From an uncultured Flavihumibacter sp. (GTDB lineage: Bacteria; Bacteroidota; Bacteroidia; Chitinophagales; Chitinophagaceae): DNA of 14,001 nt. Under the pieces are notes generated by a model. The model was given only the letters and a program-made list of their open reading frames with translations. It had not been told where the DNA came from and did not search any database. The DNA lies in contig CAMLRX010000130.1 of NCBI GenBank assembly GCA_946482545.1, forward strand, positions 1 through 14,001. The letters run 5' to 3'. The translations under genes and the position numbers were made by a program. Shown piece after piece: positions 1 through 6,564 of the stretch; positions within the stretch are counted from its first letter, which is position 1, and every line of letters begins with the position of its first letter.

Positions 1-217
1 GACCAGGTTCTTCGATCATCAGGTGTACATCGCAGGTTTTTTTGGTGGTGGTCCTGATCTGTTCAATTACGGGCAGTCCGAAACTGATGTTCGGCACAAA
101 TCGTCCGTCCATCACATCGAGGTGGAACCAGTCTGCATCGGAAGCGTTCAGCATGTCGCAGGTTTCCTGTAAACGCAGGAAATTGGCGGCAAGCAGGGAG
201 GGAGCGATGATCGGCAT
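1..217 (-). CDS. rpe: Ribulose-phosphate 3-epimerase, N-terminal part (cut by window edge)
   Basis: Interconverts D-ribulose 5-phosphate and D-xylulose 5-phosphate in the pentose phosphate pathway, in the cytoplasm. Only the first 72 codons lie in the window; the rest continues past base 1. The translation opens MPIIAPSLLAANF, followed by FHLDVMDGRFVPN (residues 31-43) and DVHLMIEEP (63-71). These are the family's N-terminal beta strands of the TIM barrel. His32, Asp34 and His65 match the expected metal-binding and catalytic positions, with Asp34 the acid/base residue. The ATG at 215-217 puts the protein start where the family normally starts. The gene lies 36 bp downstream of the TPR lipoprotein gene on the same strand and has no obvious promoter of its own, so the two are probably co-transcribed. 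Identification is secure; nothing can be said about the missing C-terminal part. Confidence 0.95.
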   Translation of the reverse strand, partial: MPIIAPSLLAANFLRLQETCDMLNASDADWFHLDVMDGRFVPNISFGLPVIEQIRTTTKKTCDVHLMIEEPG

Positions 218-253
218 TGTATCAGTTTTTGGAGATAATTCGCTGCAATATAA

Positions 254-1069
254 TCAGTCGGCGAGTTTCTGCAACGCTTCACGTGCGGCTTTATAGTCCG
301 GATCGAGTCCTATCGCTTTTTTATATTGGTTGGCCGCGGTGGTTTTTTCTCCCATTTCCTCCAGGCATTTGCCTTGCCAGTAATAGGCGTCGGGGTAGCT
401 GTTGGAAACGGTGGCTGCCAGTTGGAATACTTTGAGTGCGTCGCGGTAATTTTTCTGGTTGAACAGCAATCGGCCTTTTTCCGTGTAAGATTCCATGAAA
501 GTATGGTCGATATTGATGCTTTGGTTGAAGGAACGAAGCGCCTCCGGCTGATTCCCTTTCTGAAGATGGTATATTCCTTTAATATAGTAGGGGTCTCCTT
601 TGGGGTTTTGGCGGCTCATGCGCGCGATCAGTGTGTCGGATAATTCCAGCGCTTTGGGGTTCCCTGTAACGGCATACAGGTAAGCCAGGCTGAAAGGTGT
701 TTCAGAAAGCGGTTCTATCCTATACGCGGTTTCGTAGGCCGTAATCCCTGCCGTGGTATCTTTCAGTTCCAGCAACAGTTCTCCTTTAAAAAGATGGAGC
801 GAAGGGTTGAGGGAATCTTTTTGCAGAATAGTATCCGTTTGCCGCAACGCGGGTCTTAGTTCGCCCTGCCGCCGTAAACGGGCCGCAAGTTGCATACGGA
901 GGGGGAGAGAATCGGGATAAGAACGGAGTTCAGCCTTTAATTGACTAATCGTATTCTTTTCCGTTTGTTCCTCCTGGTGGTTTCCGCCTCCGGAACCATT
1001 GTGCTGGCAGGAGCTTCCCGCAAAAAAGGAGGTCATCAAAACGGCGTACACAGCATAACTGAACTTCAT
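254..1069 (-). CDS. TPR-repeat lipoprotein
   Basis: A 271-residue exported protein. The N-terminus MKFSYAVYAVLMTSFFAG ends at Cys21 (AGSSC), a relaxed Bacteroidota lipobox, so it is probably a lipoprotein. The residues after the cysteine (QHNGSGGG) lack the acidic surface-export signal seen in the SusD and DUF4465 proteins of this window, which suggests it faces the periplasm. A low-complexity linker (about 22-40) leads into helical repeats. Tetratricopeptide-like units can be seen at about 90-123, 160-193, 194-227 and 228-261, the last two with the typical Y-x-x-G-x-x-x and A-x-x-x-Y-x-x-A-I-x-L-x-P pattern. Such arrays scaffold protein-protein contacts; no catalytic motif is visible and the partner is unknown. 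I chose ATG at 1067-1069. A TTG nine bases upstream would add three residues and is less likely. It precedes rpe in a probable two-gene unit. Confidence 0.85.
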   Translation of the reverse strand: MKFSYAVYAVLMTSFFAGSSCQHNGSGGGNHQEEQTEKNTISQLKAELRSYPDSLPLRMQLAARLRRQGELRPALRQTDTILQKDSLNPSLHLFKGELLLELKDTTAGITAYETAYRIEPLSETPFSLAYLYAVTGNPKALELSDTLIARMSRQNPKGDPYYIKGIYHLQKGNQPEALRSFNQSINIDHTFMESYTEKGRLLFNQKNYRDALKVFQLAATVSNSYPDAYYWQGKCLEEMGEKTTAANQYKKAIGLDPDYKAAREALQKLAD

Positions 1070-1145
1070 CTGCTTCAAAATTTATCGCGGGCCTGAAAAC
1101 TGAAATTAAACATTCCAGTATTAAACGAACAAAATGCAGAAAAGG

Positions 1146-1153
1146 TATATTTG
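1146..1153 (+). promoter_or_regulatory. Probable -7 element of the promoter for the small membrane protein gene
   Basis: TATATTTG fits the Bacteroidota housekeeping -7 consensus TAnnTTTG. It lies 62 bp before the ATG at 1216, giving a leader of about 55 nt. I see no clear -33 TTTG at the expected distance, so only the -7 half is supported. Confidence 0.55.
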
Positions 1154-1215
1154 CATTTCAATCAACAAATTACGCGTTCTATCTTAATAATTTTCAACTC
1201 TTTAAAATTACACGC

Positions 1216-1683
1216 ATGTACACAGGAATGCTCCATTTGCATAGTTTTTTACGCTGGGTGATCCTTCTTTTGCTGGTCATCGCCATTCTGAAAAGCATCG
1301 CCGGTATTTCCGGCAAAAAAGCGTTCACGCCAGGCGATAAGAAAACAGGACTCTTCCTGATGATTTCCTGTGATATTATGCTTTTGATCGGACTTTATCT
1401 CTGGGCCGTGGGTGACAACTGGGGACTGGTGCACATCAAAGCCGAAGGCATGGGTGGCGTAATGAAGAATCCTACCATGCGTTTCTTCGCGGTGGAGCAC
1501 TTCATCAGCATGATCATCGCCATCGCGCTGGTGCACGTGGGCAAATCTTTTGCGAAAAAGAACATCGCCGATGAGGTGAAGCACAAGCGTTCCCTGCTGT
1601 TCTTCGGCCTGGCATTGCTGGTGATCCTGATTTCCATTCCCTGGCCGTTCCGCGAAATCGGCACAGGCAGAGGCTGGTTCTGA
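1216..1683 (+). CDS. Small four-helix integral membrane protein (function unknown)
   Basis: A 155-residue protein with four hydrophobic segments at about 9-30, 44-65, 89-109 and 124-142, and basic loops (KK at 34-35, 42-43, 114-115), so it is an inner-membrane protein. The opening MYTGMLHLHSFLRW is characteristic of a small Bacteroidota family. From memory, members are often labelled 'cytochrome B' automatically, but I see no proven heme motif. Histidines sit at 7 and 9 (start of helix 1), 95 and 107 (both in helix 3) and could in principle bind a cofactor; this is inference. The C-terminus is short and aromatic (WPFREIGTGRGWF). The gene has its own -7 element upstream and a strong hairpin terminator directly after the stop, so it appears monocistronic. 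It is divergent from the TPR lipoprotein gene. No specific role is assigned. Confidence 0.8.
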   Translation: MYTGMLHLHSFLRWVILLLLVIAILKSIAGISGKKAFTPGDKKTGLFLMISCDIMLLIGLYLWAVGDNWGLVHIKAEGMGGVMKNPTMRFFAVEHFISMIIAIALVHVGKSFAKKNIADEVKHKRSLLFFGLALLVILISIPWPFREIGTGRGWF

Positions 1684-1701
1684 TATAAAAATATTTCGTT
1701 C

Positions 1702-1746
1702 AATCGTATTTCTTTCCCGCACGGTATTCCGGGAAGAAATACGATT
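1702..1746 (+). terminator. Hairpin terminator after the small membrane protein gene
   Basis: Left arm 1702-1719 pairs with right arm 1730-1746 along 17 bp with a single bulged T, closing a 10-nt loop. The stem begins 19 bp after the TGA stop and is followed by TTGATTT. Its length and position suit an intrinsic terminator separating this gene from cmk, although the T run is weak. Confidence 0.75.
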
Positions 1747-1794
1747 TTGATTTACAACCGACTGTTTTTTAGGTAAACGGCTAAATTTTTTGTT

Positions 1795-2481
1795 GTGGCT
1801 CCCTCGAAAAAAATCATAGTAACCATCGATGGCTGGTCCTCCTGCGGAAAAAGTACACTCGCCAAGCAACTGGCGAAGGAACTGAATTACGTATATATAG
1901 ACAGTGGCGCGATGTACCGGGCCGTTACCCTGTATTTTCTGAGGAACCATATCGACTGGACCAATCCGGAACAGGTGGTAGAGGCCCTGCAAAATATCCA
2001 CCTGGATTTCCGCTTCAACGAACAAAGCGCCCAGAGCGAAATGTTCCTGAATGACGAAAATGTGGAATATGTGATCCGCGACCTGGTGGTGGCCGAAAAA
2101 GTAAGCGACGTCGCCTCTATTAAGGAAGTACGCGATTTCGCCGTGGCCCAGCAACGTAAAATGGGTGCCCGTAAAGGCATTGTGATGGACGGCCGCGACA
2201 TTGGTACCGTGGTTTTCCCCCATGCCGAACTCAAAATTTTCATGACCGCCGATAATTCCATCCGGGTTCAGCGGCGCTTCAAAGAACTCTTCCAGAAGAA
2301 CCCCAACATCAGCATTGAAGAGGTGAAAAATAACCTTGAAATGCGCGATTACATTGATTCTCACCGCGAAATAAGCCCGCTCCGGCAAGCAGATGACGCC
2401 ATCGTTATCGACAATACGCACCTCACCATGGAGCAGCAATTACAAAAGGCTTTGCATCTCGTTAACGAAAAATGCGGGTAA
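1795..2481 (+). CDS. cmk: Cytidylate kinase
   Basis: Phosphorylates CMP and dCMP with ATP to give CDP and dCDP in pyrimidine nucleotide metabolism, in the cytoplasm. The 228-residue length is normal for the short form of the family. An N-terminal beta strand leads into the P-loop GWSSCGKST (about 13-21). Next come DSGAMYRAVT (about 37-46, CMP-binding), DGRDIGTVVFP (about 132-142) and DSHREISPLRQADDAIVID near the C-terminus, which holds the lid and substrate-contact residues. Every expected block is present. The start is GTG at 1795: no in-frame ATG precedes the P-loop, and the conserved strand KKIIVTIDG begins five residues later. No Shine-Dalgarno sequence is apparent. A TAAATTTTTTG stretch ends a few bases before the GTG and only loosely resembles a -7 element, so the promoter is unclear. 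Essential housekeeping gene; identification is secure. Confidence 0.95.
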   Translation: MAPSKKIIVTIDGWSSCGKSTLAKQLAKELNYVYIDSGAMYRAVTLYFLRNHIDWTNPEQVVEALQNIHLDFRFNEQSAQSEMFLNDENVEYVIRDLVVAEKVSDVASIKEVRDFAVAQQRKMGARKGIVMDGRDIGTVVFPHAELKIFMTADNSIRVQRRFKELFQKNPNISIEEVKNNLEMRDYIDSHREISPLRQADDAIVIDNTHLTMEQQLQKALHLVNEKCG

Positions 2482-2485
2482 AACA

Positions 2486-2517
2486 CTTGCAGGTTTTCAA
2501 AATGGCATTTACCTTTG
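2486..2517 (+). promoter_or_regulatory. Housekeeping promoter of the T9SS-secreted protein gene
   Basis: TACCTTTG at 2510-2517 is an exact match to the Bacteroidota -7 consensus TAnnTTTG. CTTG at 2486-2489, 20 bp upstream, fits the -33 element. Transcription should start near 2523. This leaves a leader of about 180 nt before the chosen ATG at 2702. The leader contains a small hairpin at 2599-2612 (5-bp stem, GAAA loop). Confidence 0.65.
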
Positions 2518-2701
2518 CCTAAGTATTAACACCTATTCGTACCCAAAATCCTCTTAAAAACTCTATCGGTTAATCTGTATGGCTTTTATGGTAAACTTCT
2601 ACTGAAAAGTAGTGCTGTCCATTTATTGCCTGCTCTTAACCATCTCCAATTTCCGGTTTGAAAAACAGCTATACCACTGTTCACATACAAACCACAATAA
2701 G

Positions 2702-4333
2702 ATGAATAATTTTTACACAAACAACGGCAAAAGCCGTAATGGCATCGTATTGCCCATTCTTTTTGCCCTGATTTCCCTTTTCGCTACCGCCGCACAGGCG
2801 CAATGTCCTTCCGGTTCCGTAGCCCCTACCAACTGGGGCACTTATAACAATGGAGATGTAGTATGTATCTCTTCTTCTTTCACCGGCGGTCTTACCCTCA
2901 ACAGCGGCGCTAAACTGTTCATCTCCAGTACAGGTTCCTTTACCGGACAACTTACCGCTAAACAAGGTTCAATTGTAGAAGTAGCCGTAGGCGGCACATT
3001 CAGCCCTTCAGGTCTCTGGGATTTTAAAGGATCACTGCTGAACTATGGTACAGTGGTATTGAACAATGCCAGCTTCAAAACAGGCGCAAGCATTCAGAAC
3101 GAAGGCGCCATCAGCGGAAACAGCCTTCAGTATATGGATGGACCGCTTACTTTCTCCAACGCGGTATGCGGTACCATGAACATGCCTTCCCTGCAGGTGA
3201 AGAACAACGTTACTTTCAATAACAATGGCCGTCTTAACATCTCCGGATCTTTTGAAGTACAGAGTGGCGGAAAATTTAATAACCGCGGTCGCCTGTATGT
3301 ATCAGGAAATTCTGTGATTACCGGAAAAGTGTACAACGAATCATGGATGGTATTACAGGGAACGAACCTTAACCCCGGAGATTCCATTATTAACCTGCAT
3401 TACCTCGTGATCAACGCAGGTCTTACCGTAGACAAGCCCATCCGCAACGAAGGATTGGTAATGGTGAACGGTTTGGCTAACTTCAACGCAGCAGGAACCC
3501 TCCGTCAAACGAATACTTCCGCACTTTTCCGTATCGCCGGTGACATGACCCGCGACAACGTGAGCAGCACCGGCGGTAACCTTTATGTGGGCGGAACCAC
3601 CATTCACAACAACAACCAACTGAACGGACTGAATGCTTCCAACAAACTGAAAGTGAACAAGAGTATGAATAACCTCGGTTCCAATGTTGTGGTGGATGCA
3701 GCTATGCCATTGTACGATACCACCAACTTTACCGATAGTTATGGCGCGCCACTTAATTGCCAGGCAACAGGTGCACCCACGCCGGTAAAGCTGAGCAGCT
3801 TTGAAGCCGCAGAGAAAAACGGTAAAGTGTACCTGAAGTGGACCACGGAAATGGAGTTGAACCACAATTACTTTGAAGTGGAAACCGCAACCGATGGAAA
3901 GAATTTTACTGCCATCGAAAAAATCGCAGGCAAAGGAAATGCTTCCACACAACAGCAATACAATGCTATTCATACCCAACCCGCGGCCGGCTTCAATTTC
4001 TACCGCCTTAAAATAGTGGCTACCGACGGAGCCGTGGAATACAGTAACGTGGTGAAACTGAATATGGGTTCCACACTGAGTGTTGAGCAGGTAAAAACTT
4101 ATCCCAATCCTTTTATCGACCGCATCAATCTTGATGTGAAACTCGAAAAAGCACAACAGGTACAGGTGCTGCTGGTAGACAATGCAGGAAAAGTGATGCA
4201 GTCGAAGAACATGCAACTTTCCGCCGGTCGCCATACTGTTGAAGTGCCCAACCTGGCCGCTTACGCCAAAGGTATTTACACCGTGATCCTGCAAACACAG
4301 GAGCAGAAAGTGGCCATGAAACTGATGAAGTAA
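2702..4333 (+). CDS. Secreted beta-rich protein with type IX secretion C-terminal sorting domain
   Basis: A 543-residue exported protein. Residues 1-34 form a Sec signal peptide (hydrophobic IVLPILFALISLFATA, cleavage after AQA). About 40-340 is rich in Asn, Gly, Ser and Val, with recurring short units such as NNNGRLNISGSF and NNRGRLYVSGNS. This pattern suggests a beta-helix or beta-solenoid, as in adhesins or extracellular matrix proteins. About 360-455 is a beta-sandwich-like domain of the kind that often precedes the sorting domain (VKLSSFEA, VYLKWTT, NYFEVETATDGKNF, FYRLKIVATDG). The last 80 residues (YPNPFIDRINLDV, LLVDNAGKV, GIYTVIL, KLMK) are a type A T9SS sorting domain, so the mature protein should be secreted across the outer membrane and probably attached to the surface. 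A GTG at 2612 would extend the frame by 30 residues but would bury the signal peptide, so the ATG at 2702 is preferred. No catalytic motif is seen. The gene stands alone between its promoter and terminator. Confidence 0.85.
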   Translation: MNNFYTNNGKSRNGIVLPILFALISLFATAAQAQCPSGSVAPTNWGTYNNGDVVCISSSFTGGLTLNSGAKLFISSTGSFTGQLTAKQGSIVEVAVGGTFSPSGLWDFKGSLLNYGTVVLNNASFKTGASIQNEGAISGNSLQYMDGPLTFSNAVCGTMNMPSLQVKNNVTFNNNGRLNISGSFEVQSGGKFNNRGRLYVSGNSVITGKVYNESWMVLQGTNLNPGDSIINLHYLVINAGLTVDKPIRNEGLVMVNGLANFNAAGTLRQTNTSALFRIAGDMTRDNVSSTGGNLYVGGTTIHNNNQLNGLNASNKLKVNKSMNNLGSNVVVDAAMPLYDTTNFTDSYGAPLNCQATGAPTPVKLSSFEAAEKNGKVYLKWTTEMELNHNYFEVETATDGKNFTAIEKIAGKGNASTQQQYNAIHTQPAAGFNFYRLKIVATDGAVEYSNVVKLNMGSTLSVEQVKTYPNPFIDRINLDVKLEKAQQVQVLLVDNAGKVMQSKNMQLSAGRHTVEVPNLAAYAKGIYTVILQTQEQKVAMKLMK

Positions 4334-4354
4334 CTTTGTGGTTTGTATAAAAAA

Positions 4355-4384
4355 GAGGGCCGTCGCATTCTTGCGATGGCCCTT
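4355..4384 (+). terminator. Intrinsic terminator after the T9SS-secreted protein gene
   Basis: A 12-13 bp GC-rich stem (AGGGCCGTCGCA paired with TGCGATGGCCCT, one G-T wobble) closes a four-base TTCT loop. An A-rich run lies before it and TCTTGTTATTT follows. It begins 21 bp after the stop codon. Confidence 0.85.
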
Positions 4385-4391
4385 CTTGTTA

Positions 4392-4421
4392 TTTGAAATT
4401 ATCCAGACTTCGTTACATTTG
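4392..4421 (+). promoter_or_regulatory. Housekeeping promoter of the ECF sigma factor gene
   Basis: TACATTTG at 4414-4421 matches TAnnTTTG exactly. TTTG at 4392-4395, with an 18-bp spacer, fits the -33 element. The GTG start of the sigma gene is only 22 bp further on, so the leader is very short. This suggests the regulator pair is transcribed by the primary sigma factor rather than by its own product. Confidence 0.65.
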
Positions 4422-4443
4422 ATTTTAAAACACCTGATTATTA

Positions 4444-5046
4444 GTGGTACCAGATCATGCACTTCACGAAAAAGAATTGTTCAGAAGAATAGCTTTGGAT
4501 GATGAGAAGGCATTTGAAGAAATCTTTCACCGCTTCCGTTTACAGTTGTTTCATTTTTCTTTGAAAATCACCAAACTGGATGATGCGGCGGAAGAGATGG
4601 TGCAGGAATGTTTTATCAAAATATGGGCTTCCAGGCATACGCTGGGGGAACTGGAAAACCCCGTAGGATATATATACAGTATGGCAAAAAATGCCTCACT
4701 GGATTACCTGAGGCGTCTTTACCTGGATGAGCAACTGCGCAATAAGGTAAAGCAGAAAATGGCCCTGGCCGGTGATTCAACGGTGGAACACCTCAATCTT
4801 TCGGAAACTTCCCGGTTGGTCCAACTGGCGATTGCGCAACTGCCACAGGCGCAAAGAACGGTGTTTGAAATGAGCCGGCTGCAGGGGAAGTCTTACCACG
4901 AGATCGCCGAAAATCTGAATATCTCTGTGAATACCGTCAGAAATCACCTGGTGCGTGCTTTACGTACAATCAGAACTTTTCTGGAAAGCCGGTTAAATAC
5001 AGTGTTCCCGCTTGCGCTGTTGTTCCAGTTGATTGAAAAAGGATAA
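4444..5046 (+). CDS. ECF-type RNA polymerase sigma factor (FecI-like)
   Basis: A 200-residue sigma-70 family protein with only regions 2 and 4, as in extracytoplasmic-function sigma factors. Region 2 spans about 22-92: FEEIFHRFRLQLFHFSLKI, then EEMVQECFIKIWASR, which contacts core polymerase and the -10 element, then NPVGYIYSMAKNASLDYLRR. Region 4 spans about 124-180 (LPQAQRTVFEMSRLQGKSY, then HEIAENLNISVNTVRNHLVRA), a helix-turn-helix that reads the -35 element. The hydrophobic tail (FPLALLFQLI) is common in Bacteroidota members. The start is GTG at 4444; an in-frame stop lies at 4435-4437 and no ATG precedes region 2. The FecR-like gene follows after 83 bp, so this is the usual sigma/anti-sigma pair. 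The likely target is the susC operon downstream, by analogy with FecI-FecR-FecA; the promoter it recognises cannot be read from sequence alone. Confidence 0.93.
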   Translation: MVPDHALHEKELFRRIALDDEKAFEEIFHRFRLQLFHFSLKITKLDDAAEEMVQECFIKIWASRHTLGELENPVGYIYSMAKNASLDYLRRLYLDEQLRNKVKQKMALAGDSTVEHLNLSETSRLVQLAIAQLPQAQRTVFEMSRLQGKSYHEIAENLNISVNTVRNHLVRALRTIRTFLESRLNTVFPLALLFQLIEKG

Positions 5047-5129
5047 AAAATATTTTTTTCCCAGGTAGTCCATCTTACGCTGCCACCCGTTATTCTTTTG
5101 TACGTTTTGTTTTCCATTATAATTTTTTT

Positions 5130-6314
5130 ATGCGAAACCTGGATCAAAGGATCAGTTATCTTATGTCGGGATATCTCAACAATTCATGCACGGAAGAAGA
5201 GTTGGATGAATTGCTGGCGCTCGCGATTGTGCACCAGGAGACGACTGGCATGGATGCATTGCTGGAGGAGGAATTAAGAACAACCCCTGGTACTGAAACA
5301 AAGTTGCCTGTAGACTGGCAGTTGATGTTGCAGGATATACTGAAGCATAAAGCGCAGACTGCGATAGAAGGTAAACGTGTGAAAATATTATGGTGGAGAC
5401 GCCTTGCCGCGGCCGCTGTTTTAGCGGTGGTAGGGCTTGCGGCATGGTTTGGCTACCGGGCTTTTCAACCTGGTTTTGATAAGAAGAATCCGGATCAGGT
5501 AGTATTGAAGCAGGGGGATGTGCCCCCGGGAAAGGACGGGGCCATCCTGACACTCGCGGATGGGACAACAATTGTGCTGGATAGTACAGGAAATGGCGCT
5601 TTGGCTGAACAGAATGGTGTGCAGGTAATCAAGCTCGACGGGCAACTCAGGTACAACGGCAACGAAGAACAACCGGAGGGAATGCCGATGTACAATACCA
5701 TTGTTACGCCCGCAGGAAGGCAGTTCCAACTGGTGCTGGCCGATGGTACAAAAGTGTGGATGAACGCCGTTTCTTCAATAAGGTTCCCCACAGCTTTCAA
5801 CGGAGCGGAACGCAGGGTTGAAATTACAGGGGAGGTTTATTTTGAAGTAGCCAGGAACGAACAAAAGCCTTTCAGGGTAGTAGCGGATGGGGTTGCGATG
5901 GAAGTGTTGGGAACTGCTTTTAATGTAAATGTTTACAAAGACGAAACGGTGTCCAGAACTACCCTTGCAGAAGGTAGTCTGATGGTGATGGCGGGCAACA
6001 CAACAAGTACATTGAAGCCCGGACAGCAATTTGTGGTTTCGCCTTCATCCGCCAAAGTAGTGAATGCGAACGTGGATGAAGCACTGGCCTGGAAGGAGGG
6101 ACTGTTTCAGTTCAGGGATGCTGATATCAGAACCATTATGCGGCAGGTGGCACGCTGGTACAATGTTGAAGTAGTGTACGAAGCAGATATTCCCCAACGT
6201 TCCTTCACCGGGGAAATGCCCAGAAATGAGCATGTATCTGAATTGCTGAAAATCTTAAAGCTCAGTGGAATAAATTTCAGCATCAACGGGCGGACAATTG
6301 TGGTGAAGCCCTGA
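5130..6314 (+). CDS. FecR-family anti-sigma regulator
   Basis: A 394-residue single-pass inner-membrane protein that should hold the neighbouring ECF sigma factor in check and relay a signal from the outer-membrane receptor. Residues 1-85 are a cytoplasmic helical domain (ISYLMSGYLNNSCTEEELDELL) expected to bind the sigma factor. A transmembrane helix lies at about 92-110 after a KILWWRR basic edge. The FecR domain is at about 187-283 (NTIVTPAGRQFQLVLADGTKVWMNAVSSIRFP, GEVYFEVA, PFRVV, VLGTAFNVNVY). A DUF4974 domain spans about 326-393 (LFQFRDADIRTIMRQVARWYNVEVVYE, then GEMPRN), related in fold to the STN domain. All parts are present and the length is typical. ATG at 5130 is the first in-frame start. 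TACGTTTTG at 5101-5109 is one base off a -7 element, so a weak promoter of its own is possible. It is followed by a hairpin-rich spacer and the STN-containing receptor. Confidence 0.93.
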   Translation: MRNLDQRISYLMSGYLNNSCTEEELDELLALAIVHQETTGMDALLEEELRTTPGTETKLPVDWQLMLQDILKHKAQTAIEGKRVKILWWRRLAAAAVLAVVGLAAWFGYRAFQPGFDKKNPDQVVLKQGDVPPGKDGAILTLADGTTIVLDSTGNGALAEQNGVQVIKLDGQLRYNGNEEQPEGMPMYNTIVTPAGRQFQLVLADGTKVWMNAVSSIRFPTAFNGAERRVEITGEVYFEVARNEQKPFRVVADGVAMEVLGTAFNVNVYKDETVSRTTLAEGSLMVMAGNTTSTLKPGQQFVVSPSSAKVVNANVDEALAWKEGLFQFRDADIRTIMRQVARWYNVEVVYEADIPQRSFTGEMPRNEHVSELLKILKLSGINFSINGRTIVVKP

Positions 6315-6564
6315 TGCTGGTTACAACCGTACGAACCTTATCCTGTATTGCTTGCCGTTGAGGTAACCTTATCAACAATGATATATGGCCTGAAAAAAGG
6401 CCGGAAGCAGTTGCGATGCTTCCGGACCAGTATTGTTTTGCTTTTCGGGAAGGAAAAACAAAAGCGATGCCGGGCCTTCATATATGCACTCATGGAATCG
6501 ACTGCTTATTTTTTAACCCGTCTGACCAATGGATCATCAGGGCAGACCCAACCATCACAAAAGT
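6315..6564 (+). other. Intergenic region upstream of the susC operon
   Basis: This 250-bp spacer carries the overlapping hairpins at 6387-6425. A third hairpin is at 6436-6463, where TTTTGCTTTTC pairs with GAAAAACAAAA with one mismatch. I found no exact TAnnTTTG element anywhere in it, unlike the spacers before the sigma gene and the T9SS gene. The promoter of the receptor operon probably lies here and may be of the ECF-dependent type, but its position cannot be fixed. Short reading frames in this region are not convincing genes. Confidence 0.5.
6387..6425 (+). terminator. Two overlapping hairpins between fecR-like and susC-like genes
   Basis: Hairpin A pairs GGCCT at 6387-6391 with AGGCC at 6398-6402. 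Hairpin B pairs CCGGAAGCA at 6401-6409 with TGCTTCCGG at 6417-6425 as a perfect 9-bp stem. The two share bases 6401-6402, so they cannot both close completely. B is followed after 10 bases by TTTTGCTTTT. The simplest reading is termination of the sigma/anti-sigma transcript; a regulated leader of susC is an alternative. Confidence 0.55.

Noticed and set aside
326..643. Open frame of 105 codons on the plus strand within the TPR lipoprotein gene
   Set aside because: It lies entirely antisense to clear TPR repeats and has no independent support.
1249..2439. Open frame of 396 codons on the minus strand
   Set aside because: It runs antisense across two well-supported genes (small membrane protein and cmk) and the terminator between them. 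Its translation is His/Phe-rich without any domain, as expected for a shadow frame.
3353..4462. Open frame of 369 codons on the minus strand
   Set aside because: It is antisense to the T9SS cargo gene and crosses its terminator and the sigma promoter. The composition is Cys/His/Val-rich with no recognisable motif.
6529..6564. Upstream ATG adding 12 residues to the SusC-like protein
   Set aside because: It gives MDHQGRPNHHKS before the basic N-region. The context before this ATG is C-rich, whereas the ATG at 6565 follows an A-rich stretch. It is not excluded, only less likely.
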